Of a DNA stretch of 64,000 nucleotides, positions 11,782-24,545 are shown one piece after another. Position numbers and translations under genes: made by a program. The stretch lies in NCBI RefSeq assembly GCF_002776525.5, contig NC_045438.1, forward strand, positions 159,826,920-159,890,919, written 5' to 3'. The notes under the pieces are model-generated. The model was not told where the DNA came from and ran no database searches. It saw only the letters and a program-made list of their open reading frames with translations. Position 1 is the stretch's first letter, and each line of letters begins with the position of its first letter. This DNA is from Piliocolobus tephrosceles. Its lineage: Eukaryota > Chordata > Mammalia > Primates > Cercopithecidae.

Positions 11782-12700
11782 GGAAGCTTCTCTCTTAATT
11801 GGATATTTTAAGAAAATCATTCTTGGAATATTTTTATCAAGTGAACTAAAGAATTAACTAAAGAACTAAGAATTAAAGTAAAGCTAATTTCAAATGATTA
11901 AGTTGTGGTTTTGAGGGAGTTAAATCTTTGTTACTAATTTTCATTTTAACTCTATTATAATAAAATGATTATTCTTCGGGGAACTTACTAAATTATCAAT
12001 TTTCGTGACTACTCCATTGGCATAGGAAGAGGTATATTTGCTTTCATTAGCCACAATGTTTCATATGTATCTGTTAAATTAACCTCATCGGTTACATTCC
12101 TGAGATCTTCTATATGCTTACTTGACCTCATAGAGTAGGAAAGGTTAAAATCTCTGACGCCTCCATTATTTCTTCCTTGTATTTTAATGATTTTACTTTA
12201 CATATTTTGATGATATGTTATTTGGCACATAATGATTGTTACTTTTATCATCATTGTGAATCAGCAATATAAAGATGTTCTCTTTATATTAAGATATTCT
12301 AAATTATAAATAATTACATCAAGGTATTTATATTAAGATATTAATATAAACGTCTTTTGCAGTATAAAGACCTTCTCTTTATTCCACCTAATTATTTTGG
12401 TCTTGGTCTGATTTTAATGTTTCAAGCACTGTTTTCTTTTTTGTTTTGTTTCTTTTCATTTGCCTGATTCAATTTGTGCCTTTGTATTTTTAAGACATTC
12501 ATATTTATATTATAAAGTTTATATTTGGTTTTATTTTGTCTTCATGCTGTTTTCTGTTTTGATGTTTCTTTGATATTTGCTATTTGCTTTATACATGGCA
12601 GTATTTTTCTGCTGCTTTGTCTGATTTTTCTTTTGAAAGGTTTTTTTTTCTTATTTTCAACTCAGTGATTATCCTTAAGATTTTTCTAAACATTTTAACC

Positions 12701-13149
12701 TATATTTACATAATGGTTAGGATAACAAGTGAAAATTAACTTTGCTTGATTTCTTCTTCTGTTTGAAAAACCTCCTCCACCTGGTTCACTCTTTGTGAAT
12801 TTTATCTCAGACTTTAGGTCCAGATTTTCACTATACAATTTTTAATGTTTATATCTATCTTTTAAGAATAAATTTTTACATGTGCCTTTTTAAATCTACA
12901 ATCTTACACTATTTTAACTGGCTCCAGTGTCCATGGACTGTGTTTCCATATCATAATCATGGTACTGACCTCTTAATTTTTATCATCTTCAATTGGCAAG
13001 AATGGATCTGCAAAGCTGTAAATTACCATTACACTTGAAATAGAGTGGACCTCTGTAAAACATGCTAAGTTGACAACTTTTTCACCTTAACATTAATACT
13101 TTTAATACAGTAGTAGAGAATTTGAGTCAAATTGGTCTGAGCTAATTTT
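12701..13149. other. AT-rich DNA, possibly decayed L1
   Basis: Lies between two minus-strand L1M elements. It may be the diverged 5' continuation of the upstream copy, but alignment by eye is not convincing. Confidence 0.4.
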
Positions 13150-15593
13150 CCTAGGTTATTCATTTTTTGAATTTTTTGATACAAATAGTTCACCATTGAA
13201 AGTCTACATTTCAGTGGTCTTTAGTACATTCAAAAGAATGTGCAACAATAACCACTATCTAATGCCAAATGCTTTCATCATCCTCAAAAAGAAACCCCAC
13301 TCCCCACTCCCCCTTTTCCTCATCCCCTGGAAATCATTAATATACCTTCTGTCTCTATGCACTTGCTTTTGCTAAACATTGTATACAAATGAAATCATAT
13401 AATATGTGGCCTTTGTGTCTGGCTTATACTAGGCATAATGTTTTCAATATTCATGCACACTGTAGCACACAACAGTACTTCATTTCTTTTCATGGGTAAG
13501 TAATATTCCATTGTATAACTATACCTCATTTTGTTCATCGATTCATCAGTCGTTGTACATTTCTGTGGTTTCCACTTTGGCTATTATGAGTAATACTGCT
13601 ATAAATATTCATGTACAAGTTTTGATATAAATGTATGTTTTCATTTCTCTTGGGTTTTCATTTCTCTTGGATATATAATAAGAATGGAATTGCTGGGTCA
13701 TATGATAATTGCATGTTTAAATTTTAAGTGACTGCCAGGCTGTTTTCCAAAGTGGCTATACCATTTTACATTAGCACCAGCAACATACGATGGTTGTAGT
13801 AGCTCCAAATCCTTGCTAATACTTGTTAATTTCTGTGATTTTTAATTTATTATTATAGCCATACTAGTGCAGGGGTATGAAGTGGTATCTCACTGTGGTG
13901 TTGACTTGCATCCCCAAATGCAGTCGAGCATCATTTTTTGTACTTACTGGCCATCTGCATATCATCTTTGCAGAAATGTCTACTCAAAACTGTTGCACAT
14001 TGTTCAATTAGATTATTTCCCTTTTTATTACTGTTATGGGTCTTTTATACACTTTATAAAATAGACCCTTATCAAATACATGATTTGCAAATATTGTCTC
14101 CCATTCTGCAAACTGTCTTTTTACTTTCTTGGTAGTGCTCTTTGCTGTGCAAAAACAGGTTTTTAATGTTGATAAATTTCAATGGATATATTCTTTTCTT
14201 TGATTGCTTTTGTTTCTGGTGTCATACCTAAGTAACTGTTGCCTAATTGAAGGTAGAGAAAATATACACCTATTTTCTTCCATTCTAGATTTTTATATAT
14301 AGTGTAAGACAGTCATTCAAATTCATTCTTTAGCATGTGGACATCCAGTTGTCATGGCACCATTTTAAAAAAGACTATTCTTTCCCCCATTGAATGATCT
14401 TGGCACTCTTGACTGAAAATCAACTGACCAACTGACTATATATGCTAGGGTTTATTTCTGTACTCTCAGTTCCATTCCATTGAAGTATATATGTCTATTA
14501 TTTCTGCCAGTACCACACTGGCTTGATTAATCTCACTTTTTAACAGGTTTGAAATAGTAAATGTGAGTCCTACAACTTTGCTCTTTTTTTTTCAAGATCA
14601 TTTTGACTATTCAGGATGTTTACTATCTCTTATGAAGTTTTGGATAGGCTCTGCCATTTCTGTTATTTTTTTTAAAAAAGGCAATTGACATTTTAATAAA
14701 TACTGCATCAAATTTATAGATCAATTTGGCATCTTTTACCATCTTAACAATATAAAGTCTTTGCATTCACAAATACAGAATGTGTTTCCATTTATTCTTT
14801 AAATAAAAGACATTTATTTAATGTCTTTCGACGTTTTGTACCTTTCAGTATACAAATCTTGATTTATTCCTATGTATCCTAGGTTTTTTTTTTGTTTTTT
14901 GATGCTATTGTAAATGGTTTTGTTTTCTTAATTTTATTTGTGGGTTGTTTATTGCTAGTATACTGAATTACAAGTGCTTTTGTAAATTGGTCTTATATCC
15001 TGCAATTTACTACCTTCATTTATTAACTCTAATAGCTTTCCATGAATTTTTTAATGGTTTTCTATATGTAAGAAATAGCTTCCTATGTGTTTTCTATCAT
15101 GTCATCTGGAATCAAAATAATTTTACTTCTTTCTAATCTGTGCACCTTTTATTTCCTTTTCTTGCCAATATATCCCTAACTAGAACTTCTAGCACAATGT
15201 TTAGCAGAAGCAGTGAAAGCGGACATCCTTGTCTTGTTCCTCATCTAAGGGGGAAGGTTTTCAGTCTTTTACCATTGAGCATATTACTAGCTGTGGGTTT
15301 TTTGTAGGTGCCCTTTATGAGATTATAGACCTTTCCATTCCTAGTATGTTGCCTTGTTTTTCTCTTTTTTAAACCATAAAAGGGTGTCAGATTTTGGCAA
15401 ATGCTTTTTCTGCATTTATTGAGATAATCATGTGGGTTTTTCTCTTTTATTCTATGAATATGGTGTATTACATTGATTGATATTCATGGGTTTTACCAAC
15501 TTTGCATTCCTGGGATAAATCTCACATGGTCACGGTATAGATTTATTTTTATATGCTGTAAGGTACTGGTGGCTAATATTTTGTTGAGGGGGT
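13150..15593 (-). mobile_element. L1MA/L1MB-like element, minus strand
   Basis: A 2.4-kb, well-recognisable mammalian L1 in reverse orientation. It starts with the 3' UTR (AACCACTATCTAATGCCAAA, GAAACCCCACTCCCC) and runs through the C-terminal part of ORF2 (AAGTGGTATCTCACTGTGG, TTTGCAAATATTGTCTCCC) into the reverse-transcriptase domain (GACATCCTTGTCTTGTTCC). It stops at a (GT)n tract. All frames carry stops. It is a separate insertion from the L1M to its left because it begins again at a 3' UTR. Confidence 0.9.

Positions 15594-15620
<27 letters not shown>
15594..15620 (+). repeat. (GT)n microsatellite
   Basis: About 13 uninterrupted GT units at the edge of the L1MA/MB copy. Confidence 0.97.
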
Positions 15621-15625
<5 letters not shown>

Positions 15626-17559
15626 AGCTTGTTTTTAAGTACACCAAGATTCTGTCTAGCATTGTGGCTGAGATCCAAAAGCAAACCTGGATTTAAGTTT
15701 GCAAAGCACTTACATACAGTCTAGTATAAAGCACTTTTATTTTCTTTTTCTCCACCTGAAATCCTATAGGATTTGTTTTAATGGATAGTAGTTCATAGAG
15801 TAGAATCACAACTTGGAGAACAAATATTTGAAATCTTTCCTTTTGTGATGATCAAAGCCCGGAGAGTATAAATAACACAAGGTCAATTACAAATGGACTA
15901 AGATATACATAAACTAACAATAATCCGTATTCTACATGCTTTAACATATCCATAACCTAGTTTAGATTGTATTTTTATTTAACTTTTTAAACACTTAACA
16001 TGTTTTATCTGCTAATTTGCAAATGTCAAGCTTTCAGCATATGTGCCTATTTCCTGTATTCAGGCATTAATATTGTCATTTTGTACATTTTTCACTTTAG
16101 TTTTTGATAATAGATTGCAATTATGGGTTATATTAAAGTTAAAAATTCAGCATCTTTGCTATAATCATTTTTCCTTTTTTGATTTTGCAATGTACAAAAA
16201 ATAATATGGTAACAAAATTTTCCCAACGTGTTTTCACACAAAAACTTTTGGCTCTTTCATCTTATATTCTTCATCAATTATCCACTTGTTATTCCACAAA
16301 CACTTTAGGGTGTCTTAATTCATTCCATTCACTTTGTTAGGGACAACAGTATCTTTAATTTTATAATACAATGAAAGGACCATTGTACGGACTCTGCCTG
16401 CAGGGTTGGAGAAGACACTACAGAAAATGTAATGTTTTCACCTAGTAATGAAAGAAGGGCAGAAATTTGGCAGGTTAGAAGGAGTGAAAGTAAGCATTTC
16501 AGTTACATTATTTTTGAAAGTAAAAACCATCTCCAAAATTGTTCAGACTAATAATGTCATGATTAGTTATTTTGAGTAATATTATAACCCCGACAAAAGC
16601 ATGGCCTAAATTTTAGACAGAAGATGCTGAAGTAAACAGTAATTATCTTGATTTTTACTTTCTATATTATCTCTATTTGCACCAGGAAAAAAAGCTGACT
16701 TTCCTTTTAAAATTCTGGGAAAATATTTGTAAGTGACATTTACAGTTATTTTATCACCAAACAAATTATCTACAAATATGGATGATTCAGGAAGAGGTTA
16801 ACCATGCTGGTGTGTCATTCTAAGACTGTTAATGAATAAAGACTGAAACCAGTGATAACCTGAACCCTCAACTTCAGGACATAGATCAGCTTTGACATCA
16901 TGTGACCTAACACCAATCATGTTGGGTCTCAGTTTTCACATCTACCAAATAAAAAAAAAAAAAAAAAAGAACAGATAATTCCATTATCTGTCTAGTCTTC
17001 TGTAATATAAAAAGCCTATTATTTTAAAATCATTAACATATCAGTGAACTAAAATTCAGATTTCAGGCAATTTTAACTGTTTGGAACATACTGGCCTGTA
17101 AATAGATAAAGAATGCCCTATAGCTGGTTGAAGTATTTCCCAAAAGAAACTGCATTTTAAATAGACTTCTCATAGGCTTGATTATCTGATTTCTCAACCT
17201 ACAATAAATTGCAAAACTAGGGAAGAAGGATCATTCAGAATAAAATATAGAGAGACAAGAGACCAGCAAGAAGTTACAGGTGAAGTAGACAATAAATTTA
17301 AACTGAATAAATTAATAACTTAAAGTCCCACTAAACTGCATGCTGTGAAACTTATGCAAAAAATCTATTCTGAAGGAGCACACAAACCACCCCAGGTATA
17401 CTAGACTCAACATAACAAACAAATCCTACTGAAGATGATCTCATAATTAAAGATAATAAGTAACTGAAAGAACAATAATGCATAAGGAAGCTATATTTCA
17501 TAGGATGTGAAAATGGCCATAAGATAAATATAGTATTTTTAAATGAATAAGGTTATAAA
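15621..17559. other. No firmly recognisable feature
   Basis: AT-rich DNA with a pure A run of about 18 bases near 16950-16968. Just before it, GTTGGGTCTCAGTTTTCACA weakly resembles the core of a MIR element, but not enough to call. The 17.0-17.5 kb part may be degraded L1 5' sequence. Confidence 0.4.
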
Positions 17560-18240
17560 GAAGCAATAGAACCATGATAAAAGAATCAGGAATTATGAAA
17601 AAAAAAGACAATTTGAGAAAAGAAACAACCACAACTTTTACAAATGAAAAACACAGTTACTAAAATTAAAACTCAATTTCTGAGTTTTAACCAGCATATT
17701 AGAAACAGCTGAAGATACATTTCTCAGATGAACTGAAAAATAGATTTGAAATGATAACCATAAAATGTAACAGATTTTTAAAGGAAGTAGAAAAACATGA
17801 AGAAAAAATATTTAGAAACATAAAAGATAGAATGAGAAAATTCAGCATATATTCAATGGGATCACTAGAAGAAAGAAAGGATAAAATAAGAGGACACCAT
17901 ATTTTTAAACATGATTAAGGATTCTACAATACTAAAGAAAAACAAGTCTCCCAGATTTATATTTTAAAAATAATTCAGTCCTGAACAAAATAAATATAAA
18001 AAAGTCCACACCTAGATTTGCGATAGTAAAACTATAAAACATTAAAATTAAGAAAACAATTATCACAAGCAACTGAACAAAAGAAATAACTTACACCAAG
18101 AAAAAACTAGTTAGATGGACAGCAGACATCATATAAACAGATGTCTGCTTATAATGCCAGAATTCCATGGAATGAAATGATTTCAAGTGATGAAATAAAA
18201 TAACTGAAGCCCTAGAATGTATACTCACCTAAAATATCAC
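17560..18240 (+). mobile_element. L1M fragment, ORF1 region
   Basis: The adenine-rich strand follows older mammalian L1 ORF1: AAAACTCAATTTCTGAG, TAGAATGAGAAAATTCAGCA, GTCCACACCTAGATTTGCG and GGACAGCAGACATCATATAA occur in the expected order. No open frame survives. Limits are approximate. Confidence 0.5.
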
Positions 18241-18331
18241 CCAAGTGGTAACCTAATAAAGATACTGTCAGACAACTGAACACAGAGCATGTCACTCTGG
18301 CACAAACACAAGCAAAACATTAGAGGAAAGT

Positions 18332-18384
<53 letters not shown>
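18332..18384 (+). repeat. (TAGA)n microsatellite
   Basis: About 13 perfect TAGA units. On the minus strand it yields a repeated L-S-I-Y peptide that inflates a 156-codon chance ORF. Confidence 0.98.
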
Positions 18385-18385
<1 letters not shown>

Positions 18386-19149
18386 CACAGATACACAGTA
18401 AACCTACTACAGTAGAAAGGTAATTGAAATGAGAAGTTAATTGGAAGAAATTGAAACCAGAAAGGGAAAAGTGATAATGCAAGAAGCAAGGAAGGACTTC
18501 TACTTTCAACCAGGATGGATTAAGAATAAGAGGATTTACCTTCTGCCTTAAATAACTAGAAAACCAGACAAAATGTTTGATGCAACAGGTTTTAAGACTG
18601 AATGGCAGAGAAACATGGGAGGTGAGTGCTACAATTGTCCCAGGTTTCTGCCTGAAGAGAATCTCCAAGTTGCGGCACAGGAAAGAGAAACCCAAGCAGG
18701 ATCCCAAAACCTAGGAGACAGATGGGAGGCCAGAAGGCTGAAATTTGGGGTTGAGCGGGTAGGCAAAATATGAGAGGGAACTAGACAAGGAAAGAGCTCC
18801 CTCTAGAGATCTTAAGAGGAATCCATAAAGATTGTGGCTAAGAACTGACAGGAGGATATACACAAGGCCAAACAAAGAGCCACCTGTAAGGAGGAGGAGG
18901 AATAACCCTATGAAGCTCAAAAAAGTCTGGGAATAATTCATTTCCCCAGAAGCCAATCTGGGAAGACATCCTATTATACAGGGCATTAGGTTAATTACTA
19001 AAGAAGGTGTTGCATTAGGAGTGAAGTCAAATTCGCTCTAGACCAAAGACTTCTCTGGAACAACCCTAACAAAGCTTAAAAGCTAGATCACAAAGCATAA
19101 AACTAGTTCAAAGTTACTTAATGTCATCCCAGAATCAACCCCAGTAATA
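18385..19149. other. Unassigned, possibly L1M 5' sequence
   Basis: Mixed-composition DNA rich in AGGAG and GGAAT runs, lying just before L1M 5'/ORF1 sequence on the same strand. It could be a diverged L1M 5' UTR. No motif is decisive. Confidence 0.3.
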
Positions 19150-20990
19150 GTTGATGGAATATAAAAAAATCAACAGCAAAAAACACTAAATTCACATTGT
19201 CTAGTATCCATTCACAAATTACCAGGCATGCTCTCTCTTTCCAGGAAAAGATGGTATAAACACACTTCTTTCTAGTCTTCCAATGGGATACAGCTTGAAA
19301 CCCTGGACATTCTTTATAAATCAAGCATAAGAAGACTGAAATGTGGAAGGACGGTAGATTTCCCTGGGATCCATAAAACAACGTAACAGTCGGTTAATTA
19401 TGTGGATTTTATTTTTGCTTAATACATCCCAGTTTGAGTGCTGGATAAGCCAGCAAATCAAAAATACCAACAGATGCAAACAAACAAAAGCCCCAAGAAA
19501 AGCCTGCTCATTTTCTCTAGCCAAGGGACCCAGAGAGTGGTGGTCAAGCAAGGTAGAAAACTTTTAGACAACTACCACTCTATTCTAGTCAAACACTATG
19601 AAAAAAGACATCAGCCCCACGCCCTCCCTCAGAAAATGCTGAGTAGGGAGCCTAGACTTCTATCTTCACTTGATTGTAATGAGGCCAGGCTGGTTCTAGT
19701 TTCTGAGTCAGGACCCAGGAATATTATCACTGCCCAGCAGTAATAAGCCCCTCTTCCCTCATGGTATTAGTGGAGGCTACATGGGGAAGGAAATTATTTG
19801 AGCAAAAACATTTATATTCATTTTCAACCTAAAAATGTTAACATCAATTTGGTATACAACAATGATTTCTACATTTGCGAAGTTGGGACATTCTACTGAT
19901 ATTCCTTGCCCTTTAATAATTTCATGATGTTTTAAAAATTAAATCATATTAAAATAAATTTGTTTGAATTTTTAAATAAATCATCATGTATGTAAAGAAG
20001 AACAAAAATATCACTCATATACAAATAAAAATGTAACCAATAGAAACAGATGCAGAAATGACACAGATGATAGAACTAGTAGAGTACTTTAAAACAGGTA
20101 TCATAAATATACTTCATATGTGCAAGAAGGTATACAATAGGATGAAGAGAGAGTTAAAAGACATGTTTAAAAACCCAGATGGAACTTCTAGAGAAAAGGA
20201 ATACAATATCTAAAACGGAAAATATACTCAATGAGATTAACAGCACATTAGACACTGAAGAACAAAATATTAGTGAACTTGAACACACAGCAGTAGAAAC
20301 TGTATCAAAAGCAAAACACACAGAGAAAAAAGAATGAAAAAAATTAACAGAGCATCAATGACCTTTGAGAAAATATTGAGCTGTGTAATATATGTTAAAA
20401 CAAAAACTAAGAAAAGACAGGGAGGCAGATAATATTTCTCAATAAATAATATTAATAAGTAAAAGATATTTGAATGAGATTGAAATTGTAAACCAACATG
20501 TCTAAGATGTTCAATGATGTCTAAGCAAAAGAAATGTAAGAAACATCACACCAGGTACAAAATAATCAATTTTTGAAAACAAGTAATAAAAAAAACCTTA
20601 AAAGCAGGCAGAGAAAAAACGTGCACTACATAGAGAGGAACATTTAAAAGAATGTAAATAGACCTCTCATCAGAAACTACGCAAGTTGGAAAGCAATGGA
20701 GAGATATCTTTAAAATATTGAGAAAAACTGCCAGCCTAGAATTATAAACACAAAGAAAATACTTTTCAAAAATAAAGATGAAATAAAGAACTTTTCAGAC
20801 TAACAGCAACTGAGTAAAATCATCACGAGCAGTACTGCACTATAAAAATGTTAAGGAAATTTCTTCAAGCAAAAGAAGAAAAAGAAGGAGAAGGAGTAGC
20901 AGCAGCAGCAGCAGCTGCTGCCACCTGGAAATATGGATCTAAACAGAGGAATGAAGAACAATGGAAATGATAAACGTGATAAATGAATAT
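19150..20990 (+). mobile_element. L1M 5'-UTR/ORF1 region, interrupted
   Basis: 19150-19229 ends with ATTACCAGGCATG, and the L1M sequence appears to resume near 19991 (GTATGTAAAGAAGAACAAAA). It then runs through ORF1-like blocks: AGAAACAGATGCAGAAATGA, CAATGAGATTAACAGCACAT, GATGAAATAAAGAACTTTTC and GGAAATATGGATCTAAACAG. The 0.76 kb between (19230-19990) contains further L1M-5'-UTR-like stretches (TGAGTAGGGAGCCTAGACTT, CAGCAGTAATAAGCCCC), so it may be an inserted or rearranged L1M 5' end. All frames are broken. Confidence 0.6.
20876..20916 (+). repeat. Purine-rich tract plus (AGC)n
   Basis: AAGAAGAAAAAGAAGGAGAA-type purines are followed by about six AGC triplets running into GCTGCTGCC. It lies in the L1M ORF1 remnant. 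It is short, with nothing to suggest instability. Confidence 0.85.
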
Positions 20991-21005
20991 AAAATACATT
21001 TACTC

Positions 21006-21303
21006 TTTTCTTTTTTTTTTTAGATGGAGTTTCGCTCTTGTCGCCCAGCCTGAAGTGCAATGGCGCCATCTTGGCTGGCCACAACCTCCACCTCCCCGGT
21101 TCACGCGATTCTCCTGCCTCAGCCTCCTGAGTAGCTGGGGTTACATGCACATGCTACCAAGCCCGGCTATTTTTTGTATTTTTAGTAGCAACAGGGTTTT
21201 GCCATTTGGGCCAGGCTTGTCTCAAACTCCTGACCTCAGGTGATCCACCCGCCTAGGCCTCCCAAAGTGCTGGGATTACAGTAATGAGCCACCACACCCG
21301 GCC
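21006..21303 (-). mobile_element. Alu, minus strand, full length
   Basis: Dimeric Alu with a T-rich head and 5' end ACACCCGGCC. Target-site duplication CATTTACTC at 20997-21005 and 21304-21312. It lies at the boundary between the L1M ORF1 remnant and the next L1 piece. Confidence 0.96.
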
Positions 21304-21339
21304 CATTTACTCATTTTTTAAAAATCTCTTTAAATAATA

Positions 21340-21645
21340 ATTCACGGTTGGGGGAATGACTACGGCTAATGACTTTTAAACAATAGTGAGAATGAATAAG
21401 ATCTAGTATTTTATAGCACAACAGGGCTGACTACAGTCAACAACAACTTATTGTACATGTTAAAATAACTAAAAGAGTACAATGGGATTGTTTGTAACAC
21501 AAAGAAAGGATAAATGCTTGAGGCAGTGAATATCCCATTTACCCTGATGTGATTATTATGCATTGTGTGCCTGTATCAAAACATCTCATGTACCCCATAA
21601 TCATATGTGCCTATGTACCCACAAAGATTAAAAATAAACAAATAT
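21340..21645 (+). mobile_element. L1MA/L1PB-like 3' UTR and tail
   Basis: Matches the old L1 3' UTR that contains ATAGCACAACAGGGCTGACT, GTCAACAACAACTTATTGTA, CCTGATGTGATTATTATGC and CATGTACCCCATAATCATA, followed by an A-rich tail. Only the 3' terminus is present. Confidence 0.65.
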
Positions 21646-21960
21646 ACATAATTCATATTTTAATATAATTCATGCTTTATGTTAATATAATTAATATTAC
21701 TAATATTCATGTTAATATAATTCATGTTTTAAAGAAAAAATAAAAATGAATTATGAAATTTGTATGTAGAATATAAATAAAAATAGTCCAAAGACTAGAA
21801 AGTGCAAATGAAGTACAGTGTTTTAAGATTCTTAGAATATATGTAAAGTGATATGAGTAGAATGGGGTAAGTTAAAAACGTATACTGTAAACTCAAAAGC
21901 AACCACAAAAAAAGAAAAATATATATTTAATAAGCTAATATTAAATAAATGTAAATTTAA

Positions 21961-22020
21961 AAATCTGTTAACTCAAAAGACGACAGAGAAAAATCTGTTA
22001 ACTCAAAAGAAGACAGAAAA
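21961..22020 (+). repeat. 30-bp tandem duplication
   Basis: Two adjacent 30-bp copies, each starting AAATCTGTTAACTCAAAAGA, differing at a few bases. Confidence 0.9.
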
Positions 22021-22879
22021 AGAGAACAAAGGAGCAGAATAATAATAGATGTATTAAATAGAAAACAAATCCAACAAAAATGATGCAATAAATAAAAATG
22101 GTCTGAACATTCCAAATAAGAGGGAGAGATTATTAGGTTAGATTTTAAAAAGCAAGACCCAATTGTGCAATGTCTACAAGAAAGCCATTTTAAATATAAA
22201 GAATACAAATAAATAAAACATAAAATAAATAAAACAAAAGGAGGGGAAATATTACATAACATAAAACATTATATAAATAATACTCGATATCAATAACAGA
22301 CAAAGAAAACTTTTGGAACAAAGACTACTTCCAGGGAAAAATAGGGTTGTTACTGTTTGTTTGCTTTTTTAATAGTAAAGAGGTCAATTAGTAAAGACCA
22401 GAACAATCTTAAATTTGTATGCACCTACAAAAACAGCTTCATAATACATGAAGCAAAATTGATAGACCTGAAAAGAGAAATAGAAAAACCCACAACTATA
22501 GTTGGAGATTTTGACACTCTTTTCTTAATAATTGATAAACAAGCAGAAAGAAAATCAGTAAAGGTATTAAAAAGTTAATCAATACTGTCAATAAGTTTGA
22601 CCTAATTAATATTAACAGGATATTCCACCCTAAAGCTGAATACACATTCTTTCTAAGCATAAATAAAAAATTCATCAAGATACACCATATTCTAGGTCAT
22701 AAAACAGGTCACAAATACTGTAAAATGATTAAAATCACAGAAAAATATGTTCTCTGGTCAAAACAGAATTAAAATACAAACCAATGTACAAAAGGTATCT
22801 AGCATATTTGGAAAATAAACCACATACTTATAAATAATAGACCAAAGAAGACATCACATGGGGAATTTTTAAATATTTT

Positions 22880-23180
22880 CTTTTTTTATATATATATTTT
22901 GAGACAAGGTCTCACTCTGTCACCCAGGCCGGGGTGCTGTGGCACAATCTCGGCTCACTGCAGCTTTGACCTCCAAGGCTCAAGTGATCCTCCCACCTCA
23001 GCCTCCCCAGTAACTGAGACCACAGGTGTGCACTATCACACCCAGCTAATTTTTATATTTTTTTGTAGAGATGGGTTTTTGTCATATTACCCAGGCTGGT
23101 CTGGAACTCCTGGACTCAAGGAATACACCCACTTTGGCCTCCCAAAATGCTTAGATTATGGCATAAACCACTACACCCAA
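22880..23180 (-). mobile_element. Old Alu (AluJ-like), minus strand
   Basis: Complete but diverged Alu. The head is T-rich with TATATATATTTT. Internal blocks such as GGTCTCACTCTGTCACCCAG and CTCCTGGACTCAAGGAAT are older-type states. The flanking target-site duplication is AATTTTTAAATATTTT at 22864-22879 and AATTTTTAACATATTTT at 23180-23196. Confidence 0.93.
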
Positions 23181-23724
23181 ATTTTTAACATATTTTAAAC
23201 TGAATTAAAAAGACAACACAGAACATCAGAATTTGTCTGAAACAAAATAGTGCTCACAGAGATGTTCAAAGTATTAAATACTTATAAAAGGAAAAAAGTC
23301 TCAAACCAATGATCTAAGTGTCCACCTTAGGAAACTAGAAAAGATTAAAAAGAACAAATTAAACCAAAAGCAAATAGAAGCCAATAAATAGTAAAAACAA
23401 ATGCTGAAGGCAAGAGAGAGCATCACCACAGATCCTACAGACATTCAGATGAGTAATAAATATTATAAATGTGTGTTCTGAAAATTCCACAACTTGGATA
23501 CAATAAAAATTCCCTCAAAAACAAACTAGCAAAGCTTCCTCAAGAACGAATCTCTCTATATCTCTTAAAGAAATTTAGCTTGCAGAAAAAAATCTTTACC
23601 TCAAAAAAATTCCAAGATCAGCTGGCTTCAGTAGTGAATTTTACAAATATAAGAAAGTAACAACATAAATACGACACCCTCAAAATCATCTTATGAGATC
23701 ATAATTAACATAATATCAAAACTA

Positions 23725-24545
23725 TAAGATGACTATGTGGTAAAGAATTTGGTCTTGCCCTAAGAGAGGTCTAGTTTTGTCCACAGTTCCTGGGAGTAAC
23801 TTCTAAACCCTTGGAATTTACCAAGTGATAGAGTTGTCTTTGTTTTCTAATATTGGCCCCTCAGACCACACCTAATAGCTTATGTAAATGAGATGACTCG
23901 TAGTGGGTCCGTCAGACTGCACTGTCTTTAGAGACTTGTCTTTTCACTTCTTACTGTTGTCTTTAAAATTTAAAAGCAATTTTAAGTTTTGATAAAGTTC
24001 AGTGTGTTAATTTTTATTTTTTTAAGACAGAGTCTCTCTGTGTCCCCCAGGCTGGACTTCAGTGGCAGAATCTTGGCTCACTGCAACCTCTGCCTCCTGG
24101 TTTGGAGCGATTCTCTCAGAACTCAGTCTCTAAGGACAGTGGGGCTAAATCAATCAATCATGCCTACATAACGAATTCTGCACATAGAAACTCAGGTGAA
24201 TTTTCCTGGTTGTCAATACTCCATGTGTATTGTAACACATTCATCTGGGAAGATTATGCATCCTGAGGACAACAGAAGGTTCATGTTTAGAATTCTCCCA
24301 GACTGTGCCCTGCATGTCTCTTCTATTGGATGATTTTAATGTGTCCTTTCCCTGTTATAAACTGCAACTGTGAGTACAATCACTTTCAGTAAGTTCTGTG
24401 AGTCCTAGTGATTGTCAAATCTGAAAGTGATTTGGGGAAATCCTTGAACTTGCAGTTGGTGTCAGAAGTCTCGGGAAGACTTTGGGGTCAGGAGGAATAT
24501 GCCCTCAAACCTCAAAGTTTGACTAACTCCAGGTAACAACATTAG
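23725..24545 (+). mobile_element. LTR-like element, class unresolved, interrupted
   Basis: Two blocks flank an inserted segment. Upstream: GAATTTGGTCTTGCCC, GTTCCTGGGAGTAACTTCTA and CACACCTAATAGCTTATG. Downstream: AACTCAGGTGAATTTTCC, ACATTCATCTGGGAAGATTA and TTCAGTAAGTTCTGTGAGTC. The layout resembles an ancient solitary LTR. The insertion at about 23935-24117 is an inverted copy of a downstream Alu/L1 junction. It interrupts L1M ORF2. I cannot assign the LTR family, and no viral coding sequence is present. Confidence 0.45.
23935..24117 (-). repeat. Inverted duplicate of the Alu/L1 junction at 25103-25286
   Basis: Read on the minus strand this is the 3' part of an Alu, its A-rich tail and about 80 bp of L1M ORF2. 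Each part matches 25103-25286, including non-Alu sequence such as AACTTAAAATTGCTTTTAAA. The segment is bounded by 14-bp sequences that are inverted relative to each other: ACTGTCTTTAGAGA at 23921-23934 and TCTCTAAGGACAGT at 24127-24140. A classical retrotransposed Alu would not carry L1 flank beyond its tail. Confidence 0.9.

Larger units (their letters stand above)
8945..12700 (-). mobile_element. Old L1M element, minus strand, interrupted
   Basis: The plus strand reads as the reverse complement of L1 ORF2. 8945-10400 follows the ORF2 3' half into the reverse-transcriptase region (GTGTCTGTTCCTGT, TCAAGTTTTTAAAAGAAATC, TTGTCTTGTTCCTGACTAAT). About 11795-12700 follows the endonuclease region (TTAAATTAACCTCATCGGTT, GGTTAAAATCTCTGACGC). 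The order is collinear, so the two parts are probably one element split by a 1.4-kb block holding an unnamed repeat and two Alus. Decay is heavy and no frame is open. The 5' limit near 12.7 kb is uncertain. Confidence 0.72.

Noticed and set aside
16770..16950. MIR element
   Set aside because: Only one block (GGGTCTCAGTTTTCACA) resembles MIR; the core and 3' end are not recognisable.
18332..18384. CRISPR-like array
   Set aside because: Pure tetranucleotide repeat without spacers; the window is eukaryotic.
18237..18707. 156-codon minus-strand ORF with LSIYLSIYLS repeats
   Set aside because: The repetitive part is a (TAGA)n microsatellite; the rest has no family resemblance.
20894..20916. CAG/AGC trinucleotide expansion
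   Set aside because: Only about six units; ordinary short repeat in a decayed L1M.
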